This document shows positions 1-12,766 of a stretch of DNA of 64,000 nucleotides, in pieces (positions within the stretch are counted from its first letter, which is position 1; every line of letters starts with the position of its first letter). A program made the translations under genes and the position numbers. The notes under the pieces are model-generated. The model searched no databases. It saw only the letters and a program-made list of their open reading frames with translations, and was not told the DNA's origin. This DNA is from Adiantum capillus-veneris (taxonomy: Eukaryota; Streptophyta; Polypodiopsida; Polypodiales; Pteridaceae), in assembly GCA_014529385.2 (NCBI GenBank), contig CM043949.1, positions 145,435,350 through 145,499,349 of the forward strand. Direction: 5' to 3'.

Positions 1-479
1 CAATAGTAGTAGTAAATAATTGACACAGTGACTACCTGCACTTGATTCTTTCATCTCACTCTTCACCTTGAGACCAATCATATACTTAGCTCTAGGGGGA
101 ATAGACATGTTGCAATCTAGTGCAACACAATAGCCATAGTCCCTACATACATGCGCGAAGCATAGCATATGGTACACATGGGTGCAAGGCAGGGAGAATA
201 CATCCAAACTTCTGGCATCGAACGGGAATCCACATCCTACACAATGGTCTGCTTAAAATCCACAGGAGGAAAAGGCTTCATCAAACTGGCTCCCACGTTA
301 TGTGAAGTCCTCTCCATGGTAACACAAAATTTAAAGTGCTCTGATTATTGTGCTATGTTGGTCTCTACTTCTGCAAGTAGTGCCTGTGAAACAAATAGGA
401 CAACACATCTAATTTAAGTCTCAATAACCCAACAAAAGCAGATTGTTGAAAAGAATATGCAGCGTGAATCTTATCCCTT
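1..479. other. No recognisable feature
   Basis: I see no coding sequence, RNA gene or repeat in this AT-rich stretch. The two short overlapping open frames show no recognisable motif and look like chance. Confidence 0.5.
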
Positions 480-1290
480 ATTTGCAATACCACATATAAG
501 ACAAGCACTTACTCTATATGCTATAAACACAAGCTTGATGTGGTATATGATATGCACTGTGCTATATAGCACATAGCACAGTCCAAGTATAATGTGCTAT
601 AAGTGCTACATAGAGTATGCACTGTAGATCATAGCAGAGAGAATTTTTAAAATACCAGATATAGCCCAAAAATTTTCTCTATATGCTATATAGCACAAGC
701 TTGTTGGGTATATGATATGCAGTGGGCTATATGAGACATAGCATATAGCATATAGCACAAATATTGAGCTATGTAGTACATATCACAATTAGAGATGTGC
801 TATGTAGCACATAGCAAAAATAGATATTGTGCTATATAGCACAATTCACTATTCCACACACTCCAGGGCTATATTGTGAACATATAACACACAAAATGTG
901 ATATTTAGCACATAGCACATAAAAATATTGTGCTATGTAGCACATATCAATATTTAACACACACTTCAGGGCTGTACTGTGAGCATATAGCATACAGGTA
1001 TGCTATATAGCACATATTACACATGTCCATTGTGCTATGTATCACATAGCACATAACCTCACAAAGCACATAGCATAGAATCACACACATTCCAAATAGA
1101 TGAGGGTACTATTGTGAACATGCTGCACCTAGATTGAACTATAAAGCACATAGCACATAACCACACATAGCATATAACCACCCACTCCATGAAGATGATG
1201 GCTATGTTGTGACCATATAGCACATAGCATATAACCACCCACTCCATGAAGATGATGGCTATGTTGTGGCCATATAGCACATATTTTGTG
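480..1290. repeat. AT-rich field of short palindromes
   Basis: Variants of GTGCTATATAGCAC, TGCTATGTAGCACATAGCA and CACATAGCATATAGCAC recur many times over about 800 bp. Most are self-complementary, so each could form a small hairpin on either strand. Spacing is irregular, so this is a field of dispersed palindromes rather than one clean tandem satellite. The 3' end of the neighbouring minus-strand ORF reads into it, so the array probably truncated that coding sequence. Confidence 0.75.
1171..1284. repeat. 57 bp tandem duplication
   Basis: Two adjacent near-identical 57 bp units begin CATATAACCACCCACTCC at 1171 and 1228. They differ at very few bases (for example GTGACC versus GTGGCC). The duplication lies inside the palindrome field. 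Confidence 0.85.
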
Positions 1291-2316
1291 CTATATAGCA
1301 CATAGCAGAAATATAATATGCTCATACAATACATAACCATACAATCCATAACACTCTAACCACATAACCACATGGAAGTGAACCACATAGTCCAAAACAA
1401 AGTGAAGCACATGTAGGAGGGTAGGCACCTTTGCTTTAGCCACATTGGCTTCTAATTCAACAACTTTCTCTCTAGTAGTACTCGAGAACTGTCCAATCAA
1501 ATCAATCAGGCGTTGTCGAGCTAGAGGGTCTTGCACGCAATCAATCTCCGTTTGCAACTTTATGGCCAAAGTGTTTGAGCTTTGAGCACCCTCAGCCCTA
1601 TGCAATTCTCTGACTTGTCCCTCTACCTGCTTCTTTGCACCCTCAAGTCTTGACTTATAGTCTTGCAATCTGCCCTCTGCAATATTCTTCATTTCTGCAA
1701 GTGCCCTTCTATCCTCCTCTGCCAATTGTACCAGGCATCCTCCTGTAGGCACGCTTGACAATGGTACAGACGTACCTTCTATTTTCAATGATGATCTGGT
1801 AGAGGCAACAGTGGTTTTGGAACCTCTCCCTCTACCACTCATCTACTCTTCCCACCTCTTGATCTTGTTTTGCAAGTTGTGTCTTTCTTCTGAGGCTCTC
1901 ATTGCCCTCTCTTCAAAGATAGCCCAAGAAATTTGATGTTTGCCAGATTCACTGCAGTTTTCCAATGCAAAGGACTTTGCAAATTGAGTCCCTACTTCAT
2001 ACATGAAGGGACCCTCCTGGTAGACATCCTAGTGTCTCCACACAAGCTTTTGTAAGAACTCCGACCGAGCATGGTATTCCTTCACTTTCTTCTGGGTACC
2101 CGGAACAGGATTTGGGCATATAAAGACAGCTTCCCAGTCCTCCTCAGAGATGTCATTGTTTCCTTTCAAGCTACGCGGATCAACTCCCTCCAATGGCAAT
2201 CCACGCTCCATATGAAATTCCTTGGCAAGACGACAAAACTTCGTATACAGAGGTGGTTCAATGTTCCTAACTAGACTGCGGCTTGCTTGAATTGGATGCT
2301 TTGAGGAAGGTGCCAT
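1291..2316 (-). pseudogene. Coiled-coil ORF with two in-frame stops, unknown function
   Basis: One continuous minus-strand reading frame runs from the ATG at 2316. It is interrupted only by TAG codons at 2029-2031 and 1843-1845. The 62 codons between the stops are also open and protein-like (FEERAMRASEERHNLQNKIK). The N-terminal part is basic/hydrophobic with an EEDWEAVF segment. The third part, after the second stop, starts SGRGRGSK and then becomes a long charged heptad-like helix (LAEEDRRALAEMKNIAEGR and similar), consistent with a coiled coil. The last ~45 residues come from the AT-rich palindrome field and are not believable protein. I do not recognise the family. A gag-like retroelement protein or a host structural protein are both possible. 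With two stops it is probably a dead copy, or exons whose introns I cannot see. Confidence 0.45.
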
Positions 2317-2732
2317 GATGCAGTCTCAAGTGATATACCTTCACATCATCCAATGAACTCATGAGACGTGGTGTGCCCTCACTTATCATCCCTGCTAAAA
2401 AGAAACAAGAACTTCATGGGCCTGCTCTTGGAAGCAGGGCATTCAAGGTGATGTGCTATGGGATTTGCCCCAAGATTGCATGCAGCTTGTGGACTAGCAA
2501 ATTACCTCGGGAGCTCGCCTCTTGTTGCAAATGAGAAAGGTGTGGCACTCATGTAGCTTAATGTAGCTAAATGATCCCAAGTGGGGCACACGTGCTCAAG
2601 CAATAGAGAGTGTACATGTTCAATGGGAGAGACATACCTCGAAGAGAAGAGGGCGGCTACTGCAATCGTCCTTGAAGCAGCCAGGCTTGCACAGTAGAAG
2701 CTCTAAGCACAGTAGACCTTGAGCACGCGCAC
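2317..2732. other. Spacer, nothing recognised
   Basis: Mixed-composition DNA upstream of the coiled-coil ORF. I see no credible ORF or repeat. Confidence 0.4.
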
Positions 2733-2840
<108 letters not shown>

Positions 2841-3350
2841 GGGGGTCGGGGGGCACGGTGTTTGAAACTGCCAACTACTCATGAAACAAAGTGGGTGTGT
2901 GAAGGCTGAATTTTTTAGTATAACATTTTTTAGAATATAAATTTGGACGTCTGAAATATGGCACCAGTGACCACACCCCCAATGTCATGCTATGCTATTT
3001 AATTATATCACATATATAGCTTTCCACCTAGTCATGCTTTCACCCTATTCTTTTGAACTCTTGATTAGTCACCCCTTCTTGCCTTGTCGAAGTGCTCAGA
3101 TAGCATCCAATGAGCAACCAGTCACCTTGATAGAGGTCCTCTGTAAATGACTCAAGTGCATTTGACAGACAAACATGATCGCCCTTGTCATGAGAGATAC
3201 TATAGAACTATGTGCCTACATCATCGCCCTTGACAACCATGTCTTCTTCTTTTTCATACCTTGCTCTTGAAAGCATATCTGCAATTGGATTATCTTTCCC
3301 TGCAATATGCTTAAATTCTGGGTTCAAGGACTTTATGTAGGCAATCCATC

Positions 3351-4003
3351 TCAACATAGCAATGTCAGGAGTTGACAATCAGTCTCCACTATTACATTTG
3401 CTCCTATCAAGTACTCTTTGTCACATTTCAAAGCTGTGACTACTACCCATAACTCTCTTTTTACCTGTGGATAGTTGTGTTGACGAGCACTTATGACTTT
3501 TTCTCCAAACCTCACCACATATCGCTTGCCATCATTATCATCTTGCCCAATCGCCCATCCAATTCCTGTGGGGCTAGTATCCACTGTCACAATTACATAT
3601 CTTCCACATTCATAGTTTGCTTTTCTCAAAGTTGGAGACATAAGCAGCAACTTCTTTAATTTCCTCATGGCATGGGTATGCATTTCTTCCCATTGAAACT
3701 TTTTGTTCTTTCTCAAAAGCTGATACAAAGGCTCTGCTACATGTGCATAATGCGAAATCCAGATAATATAAAACACGCATGCACCCACGATCCTTTAAAC
3801 CTCAGTGACATTATAAATTTCTCTTTCATTCTCTGGATTACATCAATCTTTGAAGGACAAGGCCTTCTACCATATGGCCCCCACATATGTCCCACAATAA
3901 GAACTTCATTCACACCAAACGTTGACTTTTGACCAGACAAGCTAAGGTTCACCTCTTCCAACCTTGACAAGATATTAACACAATCATTGATATGGGTTGC
4001 CAC
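3351..4003 (-). pseudogene. Ty3/gypsy RT thumb and RNase H fragment
   Basis: Two overlapping minus-strand frames (3737-4003 and 3351-3788) carry the end of RT (SLSGQKSTFGVNEVLIVGH) and the RNase H region (LTVDTSPTGIG-type box read here as VTVDTSPTGIGWAIGQDD, then QVKRELW and VETDCQ). A frameshift near 3760-3790 separates them. The DTSPTGIGWA box holds the first catalytic aspartate of the Ty3 RNase H and QVKRELW its glutamate. No integrase follows: similarity to A stops near 3080. Confidence 0.8.
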
Positions 4004-5072
4004 ATATTTTTGGCACCCCCCCCCCCGAGTCTAGAGCCACATCTTTATCACTTACATCACATCCTTTGATTGGCACATCATCAAGGAAAGGCATTGTAGT
4101 TTGAGGTATGAAGTCAGGTAGGACTTTGTTCATACCATTCATCATATGTGCAACAGAATTAGTTGCCCCCTGAGGTAAGGTGCACATCCTTACTAAACCC
4201 AAGGGTGTCCTCATCGTAGTCAGGTCCCTGCTTTCTATTGCTAGTTGGAACTGATCATACCGTGAGTACAAATCTCCCATAGAATATATTGCCCTCCCTG
4301 TAAATGCCTTTGCAAACTCATCGACAATTGGCCCTATACCCACATTTATGATTGTCACCTTATTTACAGGTTGCATATCCTGAATAAAGTGTAAAGAACC
4401 ATTTTTATTCGGAACATTGAACCACCTATTTGAATATGGAGCACAAGAAGGCTCCAAGATACCCATCTTGATCTTTTCATTAAGCAACTCAATGAGTTTT
4501 GGCAAATGAGCCTTTGGAACAGGAACAAGTACAGGTCTCAAGTTCCAAGGTACATGAGGGATAGTGAAGATCACCATAGGAGCAACAATGGATGGATCAA
4601 CACACCCTATCTCATAAGGCTCAAACTCAAAAGCTTTTTCGTGTTTGGCAAGAATGTCTTCAAAGACTATCTTTTCATCTTTTGTCAAACTATCCTCGCA
4701 GCCAACCTTTAACTCTCTCAAAGAATCCTTTGTGAACTTGTGTCCAATCTTGCTTGGGTCATGAAGGCTAGGTTGCAAAGCAGCTTGTTCCATCTTATTT
4801 GTGCAGTCTTTTGGTAGAGGTAATGCCACTGGTTTCACTTTCTTTGCCACAGACTTATACTTAGTCTCCACTCGTAGATCAGTACTTTGAGCATTTTTGA
4901 AATCCTCAATGACCTTGTACATTTCTATTGAGCATACCTTCACAACCTCACTTCCCATATGCAAATTGCAATCCATTAAAGACTCAAAATCTTGCATAGT
5001 ATCCACAAAATAACACTCATCAAACACATCTGCAATGCATTCTTCATCTTCTAGCAAACTATTCATTTTCAA
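3984..5072 (-). pseudogene. Ty3/gypsy reverse transcriptase fragment
   Basis: A minus-strand frame of about 360 codons. It starts with an acidic linker (DECYFVDTMQDFESL) and continues into an RT fingers/palm region: WNLRPVLVPVPKAHLPKL, PYSNRWFNVPNKNGSLHF, QDMQPVNKVT, MGDLYSRYDQFQLA, then the catalytic box FLDD in MPFLDDVPIKG. Canonical gypsy RTs have YVDD or FIDD here, so the two catalytic aspartates are kept. The frame ends just after an 11-base C run at 4016-4026. At the matching place A has only CCCCC, so homopolymer expansion probably caused the frameshift. The RT would copy the element's RNA in virus-like particles. This copy lacks LTRs and is dead. Confidence 0.85.
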
Positions 5073-5460
5073 ACGTTTTGTACACTATTTACATGTTGTC
5101 GTTCACCCCGCTTTAAGTCCTCACACTCTGTAAAAGCAATAGATCCATAGTCTGATAATCCTACAAAACCTGTAGAAAATGTATCCTTTGCATATACATC
5201 ATGCGAGAACCTTTCTCTTCTTGTACCACTGCAATCCCGCTCTACAATGGTACATGGCCAAAACCCCTCATATCCCTGTAGTCCTTGAACTCTTTGTTTG
5301 TGTTCGACAAGGGTTGCTCTCTAAGACTTTCACAGTTCCTTTCATGGTCCACACAAACAGTAAGGAATTGTACTGCACACCCCTCCTTTCAAACTCACGT
5401 TATACATTAGCATGATTACATAGTGCACCCCCCGAGTTCAACAAAGCAAATTCTGGAGAA

Positions 5461-7700
5461 GATGAATTTCCAATAGAGGAGCAATTTCAATCAACCACAA
5501 GACAACTTGGCTTAGAAAACATGGGTATCCTATGGCACCCATGGCCAGCCTGGCGAATAGCCACTCAATTCACTTGTGGGGAAGGTCCGTGCTGGAAATG
5601 GATGAGAATCATATGGTAATCTATTTTAGGCATGCAAATGGTTTTGCCCGTGTCCCAATGATTGAATATTGATATCAATCTGATTGTTACAGGTGCTTGT
5701 GTATGGCAATAGTTTCCTTAGAAGAGTAGGAGGCTCAAGGCAAGGACTTGTTCATTGGAGTGCAAGGCAAGGATGTGACGTTCTCTCACTACATAGGGTG
5801 TTTTAACCACAAAAATATTTGTAGAAACAATTCAAGTACTTGACACTATTGTACGCATATCAATAATAACCCATCAATGTTTTGATATTGTTTTGTATAT
5901 CATAGTATACCACAAGGAATTCTCCGAGGAAATTGCAAAGTTACATTTGTTTGCAATGAAAGTTAATACAAGATTGTGTGGTGGGTATCCCATGCCACTG
6001 AACGCACAAAGGATAATCCTAATAGAGAAACAGTTTCTCTACGCATTTTTGGCATTGGGTATGGGTCCCAAGCACTCAAGGCCCCCTATTTCATGTCGTA
6101 CATAGCTCATGCCCTAGCAGCAAGAGTCGAAGACCCACATAGCCTAGATCCATACAACAAATGGCATTTTTAAGGGACAAAATATTCTTGATGCCCATGG
6201 GGATACTTCCATCAATAGAGGAAAGAGTTTAGCTAAGGGTCATGCACACCAAACAGGTACACAATGAGGAAGAAGGGGGTGTAGCAAAGAGAATAGAAAC
6301 GATAGGATCAGGCCCATCTTCTCTCGCTCTAGACTTGTGACTATCACCACCTCACATGGCGCTCCCCCACGTTTGAGTTTCCCCAAGCCCTTTCCTCTCT
6401 TTGTGGATGAATTGTAAAGAACGCGGAGTTTCTGAACTCTTAAGAAGCTCCTTCTGACTTGCTCTATGTATAAGTCATCTATAAATCCATTGGTGTAACT
6501 CTAATAGGCTATTGGCTCCATCTTTGCCTCCCCCATGTGGTGTGCTTAAAGTAACATGTTCTTGCCATGTAGTGGGTCTTTTCCATGCCTTGTGTGGACT
6601 ATATTGACAACGAGCCGTATGTTTTGGAAAAATATGGACCATTGTTGAATAGTATGTGTTGTACTGGAATAAAACAAAATGGTGAGTAGTTTAGGGATTT
6701 ATGGAGCATATGTTGTTTATGGAACATCCTAACCCACCATGTAATGAGTGATATGGTGCCCACCCCACCCTGCCAGGTATGCCTTCTTCCAATCCAACAA
6801 TTCTGCTTGAAATTATGTGAGCTTACTTTTGTCCCACAAATGCTGGTCAACATAGTGGAAGATTTGATCAAGTTATTTCCACATGTTTGCCTTGTGCTTT
6901 TGGATTTCCCCACCACCAACATTGTCTTTAACCACTCTATGTAACTTTTTTCATTTGTTAAACACATTTCTCTTCTCCTCTCTTTGAGGCTAAACCTAAA
7001 CCCAAGAAACCCTTTGGCCTTCACACCACCTATCGATGATTTCCATGGTACCTTGTAACAACCTTGAGACATCTTAGGGTCCTCTTCCACTTTGACATTG
7101 TCTCCATGCAAACCAATGTCTGAGAGTACTTTCTCTAAATCTTTGATGACTCTTTTTTACTCACTGACTGGCTTTAAGGTCCATGCAAAACATATGTACA
7201 AATGAACCACCTTTTCAATTATTCACTAGAGTGCATGGAGTGTACAAACGTGAAATCTACACAGTGGAATATCAAGCACTAGCCAAAAAGATTTATCTTG
7301 AAGATGTCTGTTTGGAGCTCTACTCCATTGCACACTCTCAAGAGATTGTGCATCGGGCATGCAGTATAAACATGGATTTGCCACAAATGCATCGTGTGCT
7401 ATGTTGTAGACGTACTTAAGAGTCTTTAAGTCGCCTTCCATGTGCCATTCAACTTTGTAGTCGCTAAATCCTTCCATTGAAAGCACACCTTTGTTTCTTT
7501 GATCACCGATGATAGGAGGAATCTAGGTTTGACTAAAAATCCAATGGAGGATTTCAAAATCTTCTTTATCAACCTATATGTAAAACAAGGAACATAAAAC
7601 CAAGAACCATACATACAATACTTTTGTTATTTTAGATTGAACAAAGTATACCTCAAATAAACCTAACATCAGAATATTATTTTTGGGCTACACACTAAAA
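5461..7700. other. AT-rich DNA, nothing firmly recognised
   Basis: No repeat unit or confident gene. A minus-strand frame at 6599-7111 (170 codons) is the longest, but its composition looks random and I find no motif. It may be a chance frame or very old coding DNA. Confidence 0.4.
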
Positions 7701-7739
7701 TATAGTGGGTTCTCTTTGGTTATTGATGGATCCAAAACT

Positions 7740-8730
7740 ATATTGATGAGGGCAATGGTGACTCTCTCTAGCTTCCTATTCTTTAGGACCTCGCACTCGT
7801 TGAGATTCAAAGAAAACTTGAGAACCCCATTGTACTCCTCTTAACTCATATCAAAGAAGTGAACTGCATAACTTTGCAATGCTTCAAGATCAACAAAGAG
7901 GATTTCATACTTGTTATACTGTACCTCTCCCCCTCCCCCTTGCCTATGAATTTTGTTTCAATATGGAATGGTGATCGAAGTTTCTCAAACACCTTATCGT
8001 TTATGTGTCGACATGCACCCTTTACATGTGATGGCTTTTGGAAGCAACGATCCTCTTTGTAATTTATTTCGAGACTTTTTAGCTAATTCTTTGAAGAGAG
8101 CCATGTATCCCATCTACGAGATTCCACACTCAGCAAGTATTAGTTGCACTTCCATTGGCTCCACTTGATTCTCCTTCATGAAGAAGGTGAGGAGCCTCCC
8201 TTTCAATTTATCACTGAATTATCATCTCTTTAATTATATGTTTTGGAACTAGACAATTGTAATGCACACCAACATTGGAACCTACTCCAGCATTGGATTC
8301 TACTCCGTTCAACTTTGGATGTAGAGAAAACCTGCAAAGAAAGCATCATGCATCATGATCAATAATAAGAAAGTCTAAAGCATATATATGATAAAAAAGT
8401 AGAACCAAACTTTTCAGTTACCTTAAAGCTCATATTCGTTTTTTCAGGTTGCCACTACCAATGTTCATATTCTCTATGCTACATATATCTCATTTTCTTT
8501 TTTGACTCCCAAGCTCGGTGTCTTTCACACGCAAACTTGTGATCTTCTTCTCAAGCCCTTGGATTGTCTTTCTGTTTGATGAAATCTTTTGAGTGGATGC
8601 TTCATTAAGTTTCTTCAAGTGCATGTTCTCCATCGCTAAGAGGTTTATTTGCTTTTGTGCATTCAATCCTCACATTTCCAAATTTTTAGTGTATCCTAGT
8701 AGCCCATCTTTGCCATCGCCTGTGAAATGT
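7740..8730 (-). pseudogene. Degenerate exons, coiled coil, unknown gene
   Basis: Read on the minus strand, about 8515-8725 is an exon-like block. It is preceded by a pyrimidine tract and CAG acceptor. It encodes GDGKDGLLGYTKNLEM, a stop, then a charged helix (MENMHLKKLNEAS, IQGLEKKITSLRVKD). A second acceptor-like TTTGCAG lies near 8335. Beyond it are degenerate protein-like stretches (MALFKELAKKSRNKLQRG; VDLEALQSYAVHFFDM) interrupted by stops and frame changes. I do not recognise the protein. The exon/intron signals suggest a decayed host gene rather than a retroelement. Confidence 0.3.
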
Positions 8731-8799
8731 AAAAGGTTAGTGATATTAGCAAAGGGAGGTGGTGTATTTGTTGTAGGATCCTTTAGGTAAATAGACCCA

Positions 8800-11020
8800 C
8801 CGGTCCACAAATCCAAATTATGTTCCTTGTTTGTCCTTCTAAGTTCTTTCTCCCCTTAGAATAAGAAAGACTCCTTCCTATATTTTTGCAATGGTGCGTA
8901 CTCTTACAAAAAATCGATGTGAAGATGATGTGTGTTCTTTCTTTGGGTAAGTGTTGAAGATGAAGGATTTGAGGATTGAAAGTTCAAATTGATTTTTTCA
9001 TCAAGAAAGAAGTGTTGTCCATTCCTATGACTAACAAAATATCTCAAGTTCTAGAAGGGAAGGCTTGGAAGCTCACGTTTGAAATCACTATAGTCCCATG
9101 ATTAGAGTTGATAGAGTTCTTGTAGCTCATGTTTTTGGAGGGAACACTTGTAAATTGGTGTTTCAAATCATTAGTCATACGGTTATTTAGATTATTAACA
9201 AGAGAATGAAGGACAAGAAAAGAAAACGGCGGCTACCTAACAATGAATGTAATTTTGGTGGTTTGTTCGTGCAAAAATGCATCACCTAAAACATACAGTT
9301 TAACATTTTCATTTTATCTCTCTAATATGGCTTCGAACTTCTTACAGGGCCCAAAATTGAGTCTAAATTTCTCCTAATGAATACATGGATTGGCATGCTC
9401 ATTTTCACAAGCCTACTTGCTACATTAGGCTTCAACCATTTTTGCACTTCATTAAAAAGCTTCAAACAAAATGCCTCACTTATGTCACTAGTTGTCAGGG
9501 GCTAGTCTGAACTCTTAAAATCGGGTAAAAATAGCTTTTCTAGTGTTCCAGAAGAAATATCAATACCATCATGAAGGAAAATATCATAAAAAATATGGGT
9601 ACCATCATGAAAGAAAACACCTAGCTCTGCAAGTTCTCAATTTGTTCTTCCTTGATACTGTTGACTATGAATGAAAGGATGGTAGACATTGATTACTCCT
9701 TTATACAATCCACTAATTTCCATTCTTCATAGGAAGAAGGATAGACATCCACAAAACAAATAAATCAAAAAATAATAAAATTCAAAAAACCACATTAATA
9801 AAATCTTATGCTTTATAACTTACAATTTGGTCTATTTAATGGAAGGTCCATTGGCCATTCAGAAATTGTAAGCTCTCTATGCATATAAACATGTTAAAGA
9901 AGAAATTATTTCATTGATTTCTTGTTGTCATTGACATGAAAATCCTTCACCCTTGCCTTCCAAGACGACAAAAACTGATATGTACTTTGCCTCTTTTGCT
10001 TTCTTGATTGCATTAGAATCCAAGATCCTTTGCTTATTGTCAAAGGTATCCATTGATTTTGATCATAAGTGTATTGAAAAGAGTTATAGACTCAATAGAA
10101 GCAGAGGGTTTACCTAACTTGCTGGAGGAATAAATAGGATACAAAGAGAAACTTGAGAAGAGGAAGTTCAAGAAGTTTTAGATGAGAGAAGTATATTAAT
10201 CATAAGTAGCTTATGAAGGGGATATTTTTGTGACTAGCAATCCACTTATGCGTGATATTAATAATGATAATATATATTTTTCTTGAGAGGAGTGAATCAT
10301 GAAAGTACTGGTTGATTTGAAAGGGACTCTTTTTAAATGAATAAAGCTTCTTGATCTTTGAGAACAATGAAGATTGATATCTTTGTTTTAGGGTTTACTA
10401 GTCGTTTTCACATGTTTTTTACAAAATTCTTCTTTTTAAACTCTTTTTAGTGATACTATTCATCGTTACGATGGCTTAAAGTTGATTGGTTGTTACCTTT
10501 CTACCCTCAATTCTTAAAAGGTCCTCTCTAGCTCTCAACTTTTTCCTAATGTTAATAAGTTTTAACTGAAATATGACTATGAGAGTCTTAGAACATCCTA
10601 ACAAGATGCTTAAGAATTTTCATGAAGATTTTATGTCATATACAAAAGTTATACTTAAAATACTAGAATTTAGGTATGAGCCAATTTAGTGGCTCCAACT
10701 AGGGATTTTGTGGCCCATTATAAGGCTTATCTGATTGGAATATACAATTCATAAAATGGAGTAGCAAGTAACAATATAAATTGAATAAGGTTTTGATCTC
10801 GCTTGTAGCCGTGGGTTCTGATATACAAAAAGCTTGTCATATGTGTATTGTAAGCCTAAGAGGAGTTCCTATAGCCATTAGAGACATCAAATGGAATGTC
10901 ATTAGAAAGAGAATAGGTGTAGAAGAGCCTCTATATCTGGTAGTTTAGTGCAATCAAACCTTTAATATAAAGAAAAAAAATCAAAGAAATCTTTTGAATT
11001 CAAACAAAAACAACCCATTA
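8800..11020. other. AT-rich intergenic DNA
   Basis: Very AT-rich with stop codons in all frames. No ORF, tandem repeat or RNA gene that I can support. Confidence 0.5.

Positions 11021-11021
<1 letters not shown>

Positions 11022-11095
<74 letters not shown>
11022..11095. repeat. Compound (TG)n(GA)n microsatellite
   Basis: About 45 bp of TG followed directly by about 28 bp of GA, with no spacer. Confidence 0.97.
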
Positions 11096-11098
<3 letters not shown>

Positions 11099-11807
11099 AA
11101 GATTTCTATTATGTGCAATTATGGAAGAGAAGATAAGGGATCTCAAAACATGTAGCTTTTGGATCATGCATGAGTGTGTATGTAGCACAAGTCAATGGAT
11201 GTTGTAAGAGTTTGGGTAAGGTTATCTACTAGCTCAGTCAATCTGGGAGAGAGGTAGAGATAGAAATCACACATGCTCTCTTCACTAGCAACAAGAGCTA
11301 TTAGTTCTTGTATCAATAATAGAATTAGTATTTAAGCCACCTCTCATGTAGGAGAAATGCCATCAACAACTTTTATCCATTGAATATTTTTATTGAAAAA
11401 AATGTGCATAATGAGAATGCAACTCAATGCTTGAGGTGTAGGATAGTGGACAATGGTATCCATCGTAAATAATATTCTCATTTAAATCCATTTACCTTTG
11501 ATCATATATAATCATTATGAGTAACCTCCTCCAGTTTCCCTAAAACAATTCCATGTAACAACTGTCGAGAGTGTCAACTAGGGGTTAATTTTATTTGCGA
11601 GTTAATCAATTCCTGTTTTTTTGCTAAAGGTGATGCTTTTTCAAGTTTATAGAAGCATGGATTTCACTCATATGTATGTATGCTCTCTAAGGTGGCGTTG
11701 TGGTATGTCAAATAAGTACCGAGGGAAGGAGAGAGAAGAAGGATTAGACGGAGAGAGAAAAACATACTTGTGAAATAGAGATAGGATCGGGGTGTGAGAG
11801 TACTGAC

Positions 11808-11810
<3 letters not shown>

Positions 11811-11869
<59 letters not shown>
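11811..11869. repeat. (GA)n microsatellite
   Basis: GA repeats with one CA interruption. The flanks are also purine-rich (11700-11900). Confidence 0.95.
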
Positions 11870-11873
<4 letters not shown>

Positions 11874-12044
11874 AGATGAGGGTGAGAGAGGGTGCTAGAG
11901 AAAAGATAGGTTCAAAATGAAAAAAGTCCGGCTCAAGTTTGGGCAAGAAGGTTCTCAAGCCGGTTCAAATTATTTCATTTAGTAACTTGGTATAGAATTG
12001 TTTATGTGTTGGTTTAATGTATATATTTTATAAATATCCCACAT

Positions 12045-12149
12045 TTTAATTGAGATGAAAGTGGAGTTAAGTAAAAGTGGAGTTTTGTTGTGAAGAAGGA
12101 GGTTGTGTACACGTTTTCTACTCACGTGTGTGTGTGTGTGTGTGTGCGC

Positions 12150-12210
<61 letters not shown>
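12045..12210 (-). repeat. Copy of a GT/CA-linked ~55 bp repeat plus (GT)n(GA)n
   Basis: About 55 bp starting AATTGAGATGAAAGTGGAG near 12047 leads into GT repeats (12126-12150) and a 60 bp (GA)n tract (12151-12210). The reverse complement of the same 55 bp occurs at about 42000-42095, again next to a CA/GT microsatellite. The pair indicates a dispersed short element with a microsatellite end. Confidence 0.65.
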
Positions 12211-12215
<5 letters not shown>

Positions 12216-12270
12216 CTGTTCATATGCGTGTGAAAAGGTTCCAAATCCGGGTCCGCAATTAATGTTTTTT

Positions 12271-12600
12271 GAGCCCTTAGAGAGGCAGTTAGTGGTGGTT
12301 ACTCATTGCACTATTATATGCTTATATTATTCATAGGGGAATAATAATCATAGTGTTTCCCGAGCCCTTAGAGAGGCAGTTAGTGGAGTCTACTCAATGC
12401 ACTATTAGATGCTTATAAATTTTATAGGGGAATAATAATCGTAGTGACAAATCATGCATATTTTATTGCACGACCCACTTTAAAAGTTAGTGGTGGACTA
12501 GTAGACGATTATAATATTAATAGGGGCATAATATTCATATTGACAAATCATGCATATATTATTTCACGCTCCAATTTAGCAGTTAGCATTCGAGAAGTGG
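12271..12600. repeat. Tandem repeat, period about 91-95 bp
   Basis: Four degenerate head-to-tail units. GAGCCCTTAGAGAGGCAG recurs at 12271 and 12362, and GACAAATCATGCATAT at about 12444 and 12541. Each unit also contains AGTTAG and an AGGGG(A/C)ATAAT block. Confidence 0.75.
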
Positions 12601-12766
12601 GACCCCTTATCTCACTAACACATGCCACTCTTCCATCACTATCAATGCTTATTGAGAGCATGCTTCTTTAGCCTATATAAATGTTACAAGGCAAGCAACA
12701 TATGCTGCACAAGTGAATCGGAGGTGCTAATCAAGAGATATTTTTTCATTTTCCCTGTACTTATAC

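Larger units (their letters stand above)
3060..5460 (-). mobile_element. Decayed Ty3/gypsy pol fragment (element E)
   Basis: This stretch matches the internal region of element A (its RT, RNase H and the segment between protease and RT) in order and orientation. Similarity to A starts near 3080, where A is at about 19090, and fades near 5450, where A is at about 33540. Neither A-type LTRs nor a primer site are present, so this is a truncated relic. It is useful as an outgroup: it retains residues that A has lost, such as the glutamine codon in YDQFQLA where A has a stop. It also preserves, uninterrupted, the sequence that element B split in A. Confidence 0.85.

Noticed and set aside
480-1290. 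CRISPR-like array
   Set aside because: Repeats are irregular, spacers are not unique or uniform, and the genome is a plant's.
6599-7111. 170-codon minus frame as a gene
   Set aside because: No recognisable motif, biased composition, no splice or family support. Left as unassigned DNA.
7226-7486. Possible copia RNase H remnant (GFSDYKVEWHMEGDL)
   Set aside because: Resembles the GxxDADWAGDLD box only loosely and the following RNase H motifs are absent.
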